The notes below the pieces were generated by a model, which was given only the letters and a program-made list of their open reading frames with translations, did no database searches and was not told where the DNA came from. Positions 55,618 through 64,000 of a stretch of 64,000 nt of DNA are shown here, piece by piece; the first letter of the stretch is position 1; each line of letters starts with the position of its first letter. The DNA lies in NCBI GenBank assembly GCA_023400055.1, contig JAEXFN010000017.1, positions 124,001-188,000 on the forward strand. The letters are read 5' to 3'. The position numbers were made by a program, and so were the translations under genes. Source of the stretch: Bacillota bacterium. Its GTDB lineage: Bacteria; Bacillota; UBA4882; UBA8346.

Positions 55618-57510
55618 ATGAGTAAATTTAAGCGGTGGATCATCGGCAAGCCTTTAGAAAATGAAGCGTTAAAAGATGAAAAATACTCCATTTTCTGGGG
55701 ACTCCCGATTTTGGCCAGCGACGCCATTTCCTCGGTCGCCTATGCTACCGAAGAGATCCTGTTGGTACTGATTCCGGTCATCGGAATCTTGGCCTATCAT
55801 CAACTTTCATTAGTCAGCGCGGCGATCGTTATTCTCCTGGCTGTTTTAACCTTTTCTTACCGCCAGACGATCGAGAGTTATCCCAACGGGGGAGGAGCCT
55901 ATATTGTAGCTTCGGATAACCTCAATGCCCATGCCGGTGTCGTCGCCGGTTCCGCCCTGGCGATTGATTATACATTGACCGTGGCGGTAAGCATCTCCGC
56001 CGGGACCGCGGCGATCACTTCGGCATTTCCCCATTTGTTTTCGTATCGGGTGGAGATTTGTCTGTTGATCTTAATGCTCTTATTCTTCGGAAATTTACGG
56101 GGCATACGCGAATCGGCCAAGCTGTTCGGCGTCCCGTCCTACGCGTTTATGCTGGCCATCATCACGATGATCGGGGTTGGAATCGCCAAGATTCATTTTG
56201 GGGGTTATCGCCCTCCGGAGCCCATTTTCCCGGCCGGGAGAGACATCGGCCCGATTACCATATTATTGTTGTTAAGAGCATTTTCTTCCGGATGTACCGC
56301 CTTAACCGGCGTGGAGGCCGTCAGCAATGCGGTTCCCAATTTCCAGAAACCGGCGGTGAAACACGCCCGCATGGTTCTGGTATTGCTGTCCTTTATCGTA
56401 TTCATCCTGTTTGGCGGGACCTCCTATTTGGCAAACCTTTATCACGTCGTACCGCAGGAGGGCAAGACGATTCTTTCCCAGATCGCCCAGGAGATATTTG
56501 GCCGTTCGGCGATGTATTATTTCATTCAGGCCGTGACCGCCACCATCCTGGCGCTCGCGGCGAATACGGCCTATGCGGGCTTCCCGATGCTATTGTCGGT
56601 GATGGCCCGGGACGGCTATGCGCCGCGTCAACTGGCTCAACGCGGCGAAAGACTCAGCTATTCCAATGGCATTTTTATATTAACGTTGATGGCTGCGCTG
56701 TTGATTGTGGTATTTAAAGGCGACACTCATTTGCTGATCCCTTTATACGCGGTGGGCGTATTCACCTCTTTCACCCTATCTCAGTTTGGAATGTTTATGC
56801 GTTGGTTGCGGGGAAAGGAAAAGGGTTGGCTTCACAAGGCGATCGTCAACGGGATTGGCGCATTTGCCACACTGGCCGCGGTAATCATCATCGGAGTCAC
56901 CAAATTCTCGCATGGCGCCTGGATAGTCATTGTGGTGATCCCGATCATGATGAGCATCTTCTTAAAGATCAAGCAGCACTATGTGGCCATCGCCAAACAA
57001 TTGAGACTCAGCTCGGAAGAGATTGAGCAGATCGATTTATCCAAGGAAACCTACCGCAATCATGTGATAATACCGGTCGAAAGCATCAACCGGGCCAGTA
57101 TCCGGGCTTTAAAATACGCCAAGACCATCTCCGACAATATTGTGGCTTTCAATATCTCCATTGACGAGGAGGCCGAAGCCAGAATCAAGGCGAAATGGAG
57201 CAAGCTGCATACCGATATCCCGCTCATCGTAAAATATTCGCCATATCGCAAGGTTTTGGAACCGTTCATGGAGTTCATCGAAAACTATGTTGAGCACGCT
57301 TATCAAAAAGGGGACATGATCACCGTTATTTTGCCGCAATTTAGCGTCCAAAAGTGGTGGCACCATATCCTACACAATCAGACGCGCTTTTTTCTGCAAA
57401 ATGAATTGCTCAAACACCGGCACATCGTGGTAGCGACCATACCGCTGCAGTTGAGAAAGGGCGAACCGGCCGGTCCGTCGGAAACGCGAACGTCGAGTAA
57501 GAATAAATAG
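55618..57510 (+). CDS. APC-family permease, KimA-like potassium/amino acid transporter
   Basis: A 630-residue membrane protein with about 12 transmembrane segments in residues 35-455, followed by a soluble domain of about 170 residues. The N-terminal IGKPLENEALKDEK, SDAISSVAYATEEILL, YPNGGGAYIVA and DYTLTVAVSISAGTAAITSAFP strongly recall KimA (formerly YdaO), the high-affinity potassium importer of B. subtilis, which is of similar length. Amino acid transport by a related APC protein remains possible. The ATG follows GAGAGGC. It is a single gene. Confidence 0.8.
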   Translation: MSKFKRWIIGKPLENEALKDEKYSIFWGLPILASDAISSVAYATEEILLVLIPVIGILAYHQLSLVSAAIVILLAVLTFSYRQTIESYPNGGGAYIVASDNLNAHAGVVAGSALAIDYTLTVAVSISAGTAAITSAFPHLFSYRVEICLLILMLLFFGNLRGIRESAKLFGVPSYAFMLAIITMIGVGIAKIHFGGYRPPEPIFPAGRDIGPITILLLLRAFSSGCTALTGVEAVSNAVPNFQKPAVKHARMVLVLLSFIVFILFGGTSYLANLYHVVPQEGKTILSQIAQEIFGRSAMYYFIQAVTATILALAANTAYAGFPMLLSVMARDGYAPRQLAQRGERLSYSNGIFILTLMAALLIVVFKGDTHLLIPLYAVGVFTSFTLSQFGMFMRWLRGKEKGWLHKAIVNGIGAFATLAAVIIIGVTKFSHGAWIVIVVIPIMMSIFLKIKQHYVAIAKQLRLSSEEIEQIDLSKETYRNHVIIPVESINRASIRALKYAKTISDNIVAFNISIDEEAEARIKAKWSKLHTDIPLIVKYSPYRKVLEPFMEFIENYVEHAYQKGDMITVILPQFSVQKWWHHILHNQTRFFLQNELLKHRHIVVATIPLQLRKGEPAGPSETRTSSKNK

Positions 57511-57566
57511 CCCATTGGATTACTTTATAAGTAAAGTGCAAATTGATTAAAATTTGGGGATAGTTA

Positions 57567-57595
57567 TTGACTTTATGGGCGAGTCATGTTATAAA
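57567..57595 (+). promoter_or_regulatory. Sigma-A promoter of the hom T-box unit
   Basis: TTGACT (57567-57572), a 17-base spacer and TATAAA (57590-57595), placing the transcript start near 57602, just before the T-box stem I. Confidence 0.75.
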
Positions 57596-57601
57596 TATTC
57601 C

Positions 57602-57845
57602 AATATAAAACGATGACAGGGATATGTCGTCAGCAATTGTTTCAGTAGAGAGGGAAGGTCGATGGGCTGAAAGCCTTCCCGGAAGCGATCTGGCGATACC
57701 CCCCTGGAGTGGCGATCGGAAACTTAAGTATGATCGCCCGGTACGGCCGTTACCCGTTGAAGAGGGTCTGCACCAAGAAAGGTGGAACCGCGGAAGTTAA
57801 AATCTTTCGTCCTTTCAATTTTGAAGGATGAAGGATTTTTTTTAT
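57602..57845 (+). promoter_or_regulatory. T-box leader of homoserine dehydrogenase
   Basis: The antiterminator T-box sequence GGTGGAACCGCGG lies at 57781-57793. Upstream, the AGTAGAGAGGGAAGG region with its GGGAAGG/CCTTCCC pairing (57652-57680) belongs to stem I, and a terminator follows (TCCTTTC/GAAGGA arms, then a run of T, 57801-57845). Uncharged tRNA binding would favour read-through into hom. The specifier probably lies near 57715-57730, where an ACT (Thr) triplet occurs, but the fold is needed to assign it. Confidence 0.85.
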
Positions 57846-57866
57846 TTTGGCGAAGGAGTGATATTC

Positions 57867-59168
57867 ATGCAAGACCATCAGGTAAATATCGGAATCCTGG
57901 GGTTGGGAACCGTGGGAACCGGAGTGGCGCGTGTCTTACTTACCCAGCAGGATTTATTAAAGACACGATCGGCCTTGACGTTCACTTTAAAAGCGATTTC
58001 CGAGCTGAATTGGGAAAAAGAACGCGATTTGGATCTCAGCGGCGTGGAATGCACCAGTGACGCCCGGCTTCTGCTGGAAAATCCGGAGATCGACATTATC
58101 GTCGAGACCATCGGCGGCTATGAACCGGCTTTCAGCTTTATCGCCACCGCCCTGCGCAACCGCAAACATGTGGTGACCGCCAATAAAGCCTTAATCGCCA
58201 CCCGCGGCCGGGAACTGTTTCAGATCGCCAAAGAAAATGGCGTGGATCTGCTGTTCGAAGCCAGCGTCGGCGGAGGAATCCCGATCATCAAAGGTTTGCG
58301 GGAAGGCTTGATCGCCAATCATATTGAGAGCATTTATGGAATCCTCAATGGAACTTCCAATTACATATTGACCCGGATGCACCAGGAAGAGTTGGAATTC
58401 GGCCAGGCGCTCGCCGAAGCGCAAGCCAAGGGATTCGCGGAGGCCGATCCGACCCTGGACGTGAGCGGGGGCGACGCCGCTCATAAGCTGACGATCCTGG
58501 CTTCCATCGCCGCTTCCGGATTCGTCAGTTTTTCGGATCTCTACATCGAGGGGATTCAAAACATCACCAAGCTGGATATCAATTTCGCCAAGTCGTTCGG
58601 TTACACCATCAAGTTGCTGGCGGTCATGCGGCGGCAGGCGGACGGACTGGATCTCCGGGTTCATCCGACCCTGGTCCCCAATACTCATCTTTTGGCAGCG
58701 GTCAACAACGAATTGAACGCGGTTTTCGTAAAGGGCGATTTTGTCGGCAATACCATGTTTTATGGCCCAGGAGCCGGGGAACGGCCGACCGCCAGCTCGA
58801 TCGTGAGCGACATCGTCGATCTGTCCCGCGATTTGCTGCTCAAGGAAGGCGAGCGCTTCAGCAATCGCACCCTCAATCCGGAAAAAGCGATTTCGGTCGT
58901 GCCGGTGGATCAGATCCGCAACCGTTTTTATTTGCGCTTCTTTACGCTGGATGCTCCGGGCATTCTTTCCAAAATCTCCGGCGTGCTGGCCGAGAACGGC
59001 ATCTCTATCTCGTCGATGGTGCAGTTGGAGACACACGGCAAGGATAATTATATTCCGATCGTTTTGTTGACGCACGAGGCTTCGGAGCAAGCGATGAAGC
59101 GGGCGTTGGACACCATCGGCCGATTCGACTTTCTTAAGGAAGATTATCTTCGCATCCGGCTTTTCTAA
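57867..59168 (+). CDS. hom: Homoserine dehydrogenase
   Basis: A 433-residue NAD(P)-dependent enzyme reducing aspartate semialdehyde to homoserine, at the branch to threonine and methionine. The N-terminal Rossmann motif is GILGLGTVGTGVARVL; NGTSNYILTRM, GFAEADPTLDVSGGDAAHKL and GPGAGERPTASSIVSDI are catalytic-domain landmarks, and a C-terminal ACT domain (YLRFFTLDAPGILSKISGVL) gives feedback control. AAGGAG precedes the ATG at 57867. It is controlled by the T-box leader and is followed by a terminator, so it is transcribed alone. Confidence 0.96.
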   Translation: MQDHQVNIGILGLGTVGTGVARVLLTQQDLLKTRSALTFTLKAISELNWEKERDLDLSGVECTSDARLLLENPEIDIIVETIGGYEPAFSFIATALRNRKHVVTANKALIATRGRELFQIAKENGVDLLFEASVGGGIPIIKGLREGLIANHIESIYGILNGTSNYILTRMHQEELEFGQALAEAQAKGFAEADPTLDVSGGDAAHKLTILASIAASGFVSFSDLYIEGIQNITKLDINFAKSFGYTIKLLAVMRRQADGLDLRVHPTLVPNTHLLAAVNNELNAVFVKGDFVGNTMFYGPGAGERPTASSIVSDIVDLSRDLLLKEGERFSNRTLNPEKAISVVPVDQIRNRFYLRFFTLDAPGILSKISGVLAENGISISSMVQLETHGKDNYIPIVLLTHEASEQAMKRALDTIGRFDFLKEDYLRIRLF

Positions 59169-59213
59169 AACCCAAATTTCGGTCATATGATTCACAGAGG
59201 ACTCGGATATCTT

Positions 59214-59256
59214 CAAAGGGCTGTCTCCGATAGCGATTATCGGCAGTCCTTTTCCA
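59214..59256 (+). terminator. Terminator after hom
   Basis: AAAGGGCTG...CCGATA and TATCGG.CAGTCCTTTT pair around GCGAT, ending in TTTTCC. Confidence 0.75.
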
Positions 59257-59346
59257 TTATAGCTTGGGATCCAACATAAGTTATCCGCTGAATTCAAAGG
59301 GATTTTTAAAATGGGTGTCGAATTTACCTTGAAGCATCATGAATCG

Positions 59347-59415
59347 AGGCTATAGAATAAAATCTTTTGAGTTTGTATCGCGCCAAAAGCTTCAAATGGT
59401 TTTATCCCTTGCTTT
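59347..59415. repeat. Dispersed ~70-nt hairpin element, copy D
   Basis: The right end GGTTTTATCCCTTGCTTTG matches GGCTTTATCCCATGGCTTCT of copy A, and the centre ATCGCGCCAAA matches the reverse complement of copy B's centre. The left arm (GGCTATAGAATAAAATC) is diverged. It lies between hom and the peptide transporter genes. Confidence 0.5.
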
Positions 59416-59489
59416 GTTTTAGCTTTGGTGACAACCTGGCCTTTGAAGATGGTTTATCATAAGCTTATAAATCGTGAAGGGTGATGGGG

Positions 59490-61247
59490 ATGAACAAAAC
59501 CAGACTGCTATTCCTTTCGATCGTGATGTTGGCGGTTTTCAGCATAGCCTTTGGACTGCGGGCTTATTCGGCCACTCCGGAACCGTTTGGCGATCCGCGC
59601 GCCGTCCGGGGAGGCCAACTTACTGTAAATACTTCCGAGTTCCCGAAGTCCTTCAATTATTACGTTAATAATTCATTCGATGCGTACGAAGTTTTTTCTT
59701 TTGTCTATGACACGCTGTTAGAAAGAAACCCGACCACCTTGGAATACAGCCCTTTGTTGGCGAAATCCTGGAGCGTCTCTGCCGATAAAAAGGAGTTTAC
59801 CTTTACGCTGGATCCCAAAGCCCGCTGGGCGGACGGCAAACCGGTGACTACCGCGGATGTCCAATTCACCTATGACACGATTATGAATCCCAAAAACCTC
59901 ACTTCGGTGCAGCGCATGGCCATGGTCCGTTTTAAGGAGCCCCAAGTGGTCGATAAATCTACCATTAAGTTTACCGCCAAAACGGTCCATTTCAAAAACA
60001 TGGAGACTTTGGCCGGCCTGAACATCCTCCCGAAGCATCTGTTTACCGGCAAGGATTTTAATAAGGCTTTTAACATGAGTCTGCCGGTGGGCAGCGGCCC
60101 GTATACCTTAAGCGAGGTCCAGGAAGGCCGCTATTATACGTTGAAACGCAATCAGAGTTATTGGGCGAACAATTTCCCGCAGCACCGGGGAATGTATAAT
60201 TTTGATCGTATCAAAATCAGAGTGATCGCCGATACCGCCGCTTTCGAAGCCTTTAAAAAGGGAGATTTCGATATTTATCAGGGCATATCGGCCAAAGATT
60301 GGGTGACCCGGACGGATGCCAAGCAGTTCAAGAATCACTGGATCATTAAACAAAAGGTCTTCAACTATGCACCGCAGGGTTTCCAAGGTCTGGCCTTCAA
60401 CCAACGGCTGCCTATTTTTCAAGACCGGCGGGTCCGCTTGGCTATTTGTCACTTAATTGACAGAAAAACCATCCTGGAAAAGATCACTTTTAACCAGTAT
60501 CAGCCGCTTACTTCCTATTTTCCGTCACTTTACGGCTCGGCCCCGTCCAATCCCATTATCGGTTACGACCCGGCCAAAGCAAAACAATTATTAAAGGAAG
60601 CCGGATATACCCGGCTGGGGAAAGACGGCTACCTCATCAATCAAAAAGGGCAACGGTTGGAATTTACGGTTTCATACACGGCGGACAGTCTTGAAAAACA
60701 CCTCACGATCATTAAAGAAAATTGTCGCCAGGCCGGCGTGAAAGTGAATCTGGAGCTTTTGTCCTGGCCGACTTTGCTGAAGAAAACCGATGAATTTAAG
60801 TTTGAGACAGCGTTGTTCGCCTGGGGGGCAGTGCTCTTTGAAGATCCCGAACAGCTTTGGCATTCAAAACACGCGTCTGAACCGGGAAGCAGCAATCTGA
60901 CGGGGTATAAGAATCCAGAGGTCGACCGGTTAATTGATTCTTTGCCTCCGATCTTTGATGTATCCAAACGCAACGAAATCATCAAGAAGATCGACGCTAT
61001 CATTTATCAGGATGTGCCGTATGCTCTGTTCTGGGGAGCCAATTATAACCGGGTTCTTTATAAGAATATCTTCGGGATGCCGCGGACGGTTTTCTCTAAA
61101 TATGGCGGGGGTCTGAGCGATATCATTACGTTCTGGTGGATCGATCCGGCCAAGGAGAAACGCTATCAGGAGGCAGTCCGAAGGAACCGAGTACTGCCGG
61201 GAGTGCCGGAAGAGATTTATTACGACCGGATCGCCGGCAAAAAATAG
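59490..61247 (+). CDS. Peptide-type ABC transporter substrate-binding protein (YejA-like)
   Basis: A 585-residue extracellular solute-binding protein family 5 member with an N-terminal signal peptide ending near AYSA. ARWADGKPVTTADVQFTYDTI, VGSGPYTLSE, GLAFNQRLPIFQDRRVRLAICHLIDRKTI and YDPAKAKQLLKEAGY are family landmarks. The RGGQLTVNTSEFPKSFNYY opening and the WGAVLFEDPEQLWHSKHAS segment resemble YejA, the oligopeptide/microcin C binding protein, rather than OppA. The ATG at 59490 is preferred among three nearby starts for its spacing from AAGGG. It heads a four-gene operon. Confidence 0.87.
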   Translation: MNKTRLLFLSIVMLAVFSIAFGLRAYSATPEPFGDPRAVRGGQLTVNTSEFPKSFNYYVNNSFDAYEVFSFVYDTLLERNPTTLEYSPLLAKSWSVSADKKEFTFTLDPKARWADGKPVTTADVQFTYDTIMNPKNLTSVQRMAMVRFKEPQVVDKSTIKFTAKTVHFKNMETLAGLNILPKHLFTGKDFNKAFNMSLPVGSGPYTLSEVQEGRYYTLKRNQSYWANNFPQHRGMYNFDRIKIRVIADTAAFEAFKKGDFDIYQGISAKDWVTRTDAKQFKNHWIIKQKVFNYAPQGFQGLAFNQRLPIFQDRRVRLAICHLIDRKTILEKITFNQYQPLTSYFPSLYGSAPSNPIIGYDPAKAKQLLKEAGYTRLGKDGYLINQKGQRLEFTVSYTADSLEKHLTIIKENCRQAGVKVNLELLSWPTLLKKTDEFKFETALFAWGAVLFEDPEQLWHSKHASEPGSSNLTGYKNPEVDRLIDSLPPIFDVSKRNEIIKKIDAIIYQDVPYALFWGANYNRVLYKNIFGMPRTVFSKYGGGLSDIITFWWIDPAKEKRYQEAVRRNRVLPGVPEEIYYDRIAGKK

Positions 61248-61259
61248 AGGACGAAGCGA

Positions 61260-62282
61260 ATGCGCGATTATCTGATTAAACGTCTTTTATTAATTATTCC
61301 GACCCTTTTGGGGATTACTGTGGCCTGTTTTCTGATCATGCAGATGGTGCCCGGCGGTCCGGTAGAGCAGGCCTTAATGAAGATGAAACGGGCCTCGGTC
61401 GGGGAAGCCGGTTCCGCGGGTGCGATCAGCGCCTCCATGACCAAGGAGGAACTGCAAACGATCCGTAAATACTACGGGTTTGACAAACCGATTGTCGTCC
61501 GCTACTTGAATTGGTTGGGGAAACTGGCCCGGCTCGATCTCGGGACTTCATACACCTATGAGAAACCGGTTCTGGATGTGATCCTGAGCCGGCTGCCCAT
61601 TTCACTGACCTTCGGACTGACTGGACTGTTTTTTACCTATCTGATCTGTATTCCGCTCGGGATCCAGAAGGCCTTGCGGCACGGCACGGCGTTTGACAGC
61701 GGGACCAGCATCTTGATTTTTTTGGGCTATTCGATTCCGGCCTTTGCCCTGGGCGTGTTGTTGATCGTCCTGTTTGGCGGGGGCAGCTTTTGGAACCTTT
61801 TCCCCATCAGCGGCGTGGTCTCGGATAACTTCGAAGACTTGTCGTTGTTGGGGAAGGTTTTGGATTTCGGCTACCATATGTTCCTGCCGATTCTCTGTTA
61901 TACCATCGGCGGTTTCGCCACCCTGACCTTATTGATGAAAAATTCCCTGATGGAGCAGCTCAATCAGGACTATGTCCGCACCGCGCTGGCCAAGGGGCTC
62001 ACCTTCAAACAGGCCATCTTCCGCCACGCGTTGCGCAACGCGCTGATTCCGATCGCCACCAATATCGGGATGATCTTGGGGGTGGTGCTGTCGGGATCGC
62101 TCTTGATCGAAAAGATCTTCACCATCGACGGGATGGGGTTGTTGAGTTATCAAGCCATTGTCGACCGGGACTACCCGGTGGCGCTGGGGATTATCGTCAT
62201 CTCCAGCTTTTTGGTGCTGTTTGGTCGGGTCCTTTCCGATATCTGCCTGGTTTTGGTCGATCCGCGCATTAAATTCAAATAA
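61260..62282 (+). CDS. Peptide-type ABC transporter permease (YejB-like)
   Basis: A 340-residue permease of the DppB/OppB family, with the N-terminal YLIKRLLLIIPTLLGITVACFLIMQMVPGGPVEQ and the cytoplasmic EAA-like loop RTALAKGLTFKQAIFRHALRNALIPIAT. The insert of about 40 residues after the first segment (KMKRASVGEAGSAGAISASM) and the length are typical of YejB. TAGAGG lies upstream of the ATG. It starts 12 bases after the binding-protein gene. Confidence 0.9.
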   Translation: MRDYLIKRLLLIIPTLLGITVACFLIMQMVPGGPVEQALMKMKRASVGEAGSAGAISASMTKEELQTIRKYYGFDKPIVVRYLNWLGKLARLDLGTSYTYEKPVLDVILSRLPISLTFGLTGLFFTYLICIPLGIQKALRHGTAFDSGTSILIFLGYSIPAFALGVLLIVLFGGGSFWNLFPISGVVSDNFEDLSLLGKVLDFGYHMFLPILCYTIGGFATLTLLMKNSLMEQLNQDYVRTALAKGLTFKQAIFRHALRNALIPIATNIGMILGVVLSGSLLIEKIFTIDGMGLLSYQAIVDRDYPVALGIIVISSFLVLFGRVLSDICLVLVDPRIKFK

Positions 62283-62295
62283 GGAGGACGGGACT

Positions 62296-63330
62296 TTGTT
62301 CTCCCCGGTTACAATCCGCCGTATCCAGAAGTTCAAAAAAATGAAGCGGGCTTACTATTCCTTATTGATTTTGGTAGTAGCCTACGGGATCTCGTTGTTT
62401 GCCAATGTTTTGGCCAACGATCAGCCATTGGTCGTCCGGTATCAAGGGAACTTTTTCTTCCCGGCGTTCCATTTCTATAATGGCAGCAATTTTGGGCTGT
62501 CTGCCACCGAAGTGCCCAATTACAAACAGTTGAGCCGACAGGCCGCGTTTGGGAAGGAAACCGGCAATTTCATGATTTTCGCCCCGATCCCTTATGGACC
62601 GAATGAGTCCTTGCTGGAATTGGCCGGCAATCCGCCCACGCCGCCGACCCTTGCCAACTGGCTGGGAACCGATGACCGGGGCCGGGACATTTTAACCCGC
62701 TTGATTTACGGCTACCGGATCAGTTTCAGTTTTGCGCTGTTGATCACTTTGAGCAGCATGGCGCTGGGGGTTGCCGTCGGAGCGTTGCAGGGATACTGGG
62801 GCGGTTTCTTCGATCTATCGATGCAACGGTTGATCGAGATCTTTTCGGCATTGCCGTTTTTATATGTGGTGATTATCATCGGTAGTTCCCTGGGGACCAG
62901 CTTTGTGACGTTATTGGTCGTTTTTGTCGTTTTTGAGTGGATCGGCATTTCTTATTTTATCCGGGCCGAGTTTTTAAAGTTGCGGGAGGCGCAGTATGTG
63001 GAAGCGGCGCGGGCTTTGGGGGTTAAAGACTGGAAGATCATGTTCCGCCACATCCTGCCCAATGCCTTGACGCCGATCATTACGTTTCTGCCTTTCGATC
63101 TGATCGGAGCCATTACTGCCTTGTCAGCTTTGGACTTTCTGGGGTTTGGCCTTCCGGCTCCGACGCCCAGCTGGGGCGAATTGATGCGTCAGGGGATGGA
63201 CAATATCTTCTCCTATTGGCTTTCGCTATATCCGGTGCTGGCACTGTTCATCGTGTTGCTGTTAATCGCGTTCGTCGGCGAAGGAGTTCGGGATGCTTTC
63301 GACCCCAAGGAATATCAGAGGATGGAATAG
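62296..63330 (+). CDS. Peptide-type ABC transporter permease (YejE-like)
   Basis: A 344-residue permease of the DppC/OppC family. After the first membrane segment it has a periplasmic insert of about 90 residues (NGSNFGLSATEVPNYKQLSRQ), as in YejE, then LGTDDRGRDILTRLIYGYRISF and the EAA loop EAARALGVKDWKIMFRHILPNALTPII. It starts with TTG eight bases after AAGGAGG. An ATG at 62341 would remove part of the N-terminal tail. Confidence 0.9.
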   Translation: MFSPVTIRRIQKFKKMKRAYYSLLILVVAYGISLFANVLANDQPLVVRYQGNFFFPAFHFYNGSNFGLSATEVPNYKQLSRQAAFGKETGNFMIFAPIPYGPNESLLELAGNPPTPPTLANWLGTDDRGRDILTRLIYGYRISFSFALLITLSSMALGVAVGALQGYWGGFFDLSMQRLIEIFSALPFLYVVIIIGSSLGTSFVTLLVVFVVFEWIGISYFIRAEFLKLREAQYVEAARALGVKDWKIMFRHILPNALTPIITFLPFDLIGAITALSALDFLGFGLPAPTPSWGELMRQGMDNIFSYWLSLYPVLALFIVLLLIAFVGEGVRDAFDPKEYQRME

Positions 63331-64000
63331 ATGGCGGATTTACTGAAAGTAAAGGATCTGAAGGTGAGTTTTCGCACCGATGGCGGAGTCGTGCCGGCGG
63401 TCGGCGGAGTATCCTTCGACGTGCAGCGGGGCGAGATCCATAGCCTGGTCGGCGAGTCCGGTTGCGGCAAATCGGTGACGGCGCTCTCGTTGTTACGGCT
63501 CATTCCGTCGCCGCCGGGCCGGATCGAAGGGGGCGAAGTGTGGTGGCAAGGCCGTAATCTGCTCGCCGAACCCAGGGCGGAGATCGTCCGGCTGCGCGGC
63601 CAGGCCATCAGTTTCATCTTTCAAGAGCCGTTGACCAGTTTCAATCCGGTACAACGGATCGGCGAACAGATCGGTGAAGTGCTCCAGATTCATTCCGGGA
63701 TGAGCATCAAGCAGAGCCGCGATCTGGTCCTGGAGAAGCTGGCCCGGGTGGGATTGCCCGATCCGGTGCGGCAATATCAAGCTTACCCTCATGAATTATC
63801 CGGCGGGATGCGCCAGCGGGCGATGATCGCCATGGCTTTAATTAGTCGCCCCGATCTGTTGATTGCCGATGAACCCACTACCGCGCTGGACGTGACGATT
63901 CAGGCGCAGATTATGGAGCTCATTCGGGAGTTGCAAGCGGAATATCAGATGTCGGTGCTGCTGATCACCCACAACCTGGGGATCGTCGCCGAAACCGCGC
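63331..64000 (+). CDS. Peptide-type ABC transporter ATP-binding protein (DppD/YejF-like), partial
   Basis: The first 223 codons of an oligopeptide-type ABC ATPase; the gene runs off the window. It has Walker A GESGCGKS, the Q-loop FQEPLTSFNP, signature LSGGMRQRAMIAMAL, Walker B LLIADEPTTALDV and the switch histidine LLITHNLG. Its ATG follows directly on the stop codon of the YejE-like gene. Whether the full protein has one ABC domain (DppD) or two (YejF) cannot be seen. Confidence 0.92.
   Translation, partial: MADLLKVKDLKVSFRTDGGVVPAVGGVSFDVQRGEIHSLVGESGCGKSVTALSLLRLIPSPPGRIEGGEVWWQGRNLLAEPRAEIVRLRGQAISFIFQEPLTSFNPVQRIGEQIGEVLQIHSGMSIKQSRDLVLEKLARVGLPDPVRQYQAYPHELSGGMRQRAMIAMALISRPDLLIADEPTTALDVTIQAQIMELIRELQAEYQMSVLLITHNLGIVAETA

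Overview
The window looks like a chromosome segment from a moderately GC-rich, endospore-forming, fermentative member of the Firmicutes. The evidence is an uninterrupted sporulation sigma factor sigK with its pro-sequence, a T-box leader ahead of homoserine dehydrogenase, strong AGGAGG ribosome binding sites with frequent GTG and TTG starts, and a type III glutamine synthetase. The genus cannot be fixed from the sequence alone. No rRNA, tRNA, CRISPR array, transposase or prophage gene was seen.

Layout: 1-5.8 kb is housekeeping (end of a metalloenzyme gene, a U32-family protein, rpsO, pnp). 5.9-6.7 kb is an aromatic-acid-exporter-like membrane protein on the minus strand. 7.1-14.0 kb is a sugar operon: LacI regulator, ABC ATPase, permease, binding protein, fucose-isomerase-like protein and RbsD. 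14.9-17.3 kb holds rhamnulokinase and an RpiR regulator. 17.6-26.5 kb is a bacterial microcompartment (BMC) operon: class II aldolase, three hexameric shell proteins, PduL, a pentameric vertex protein, CoA-acylating aldehyde dehydrogenase, PduS-like Fe-S flavoprotein, PduT-like shell protein, an acetate-kinase-family enzyme and a LarA-type lactate racemase. 27-31.6 kb is a rhamnose-type ABC transporter and 32.1-37.1 kb a third LacI plus sugar ABC set. 37.4-41.6 kb (minus strand) is an ABC-2 exporter whose two permeases carry beta-propeller-like tails. 42-51 kb is glnN, secA, prfB (with programmed frameshift), a penicillin-binding protein and sigK. 51-55 kb is repeat-rich and holds a candidate small RNA, a C39-like cysteine peptidase gene with a partner gene, and a methyltransferase. 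55.6-64 kb has a KimA-like permease, a T-box with hom, and a YejABEF-like peptide transporter cut by the window end.

How the genes fit together: the rhamnose-type transporter, rhamnulokinase and class II aldolase would deliver lactaldehyde and dihydroxyacetone phosphate. The BMC has no diol dehydratase (neither PduCDE nor a glycyl radical enzyme), so lactaldehyde itself is the likely substrate: lactaldehyde to lactyl-CoA (aldehyde dehydrogenase), lactyl-phosphate (PduL), then lactate plus ATP (kinase). LarA at the operon end, with its key residues in place, would interconvert the lactate isomers. This lactate-forming reading is an inference.

The most unusual non-genic signal is a set of intergenic arrays with an exact 21-bp (or 42-bp) period and two dyad centres per period: 14.2, 26.6, 37.1, 51.0 and 54.1 kb. 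Two of them (14.2 and 54.1 kb) share the same order of variant units, as if a whole array had been copied. A separate family of about 70-nt hairpin elements recurs at four intergenic sites.
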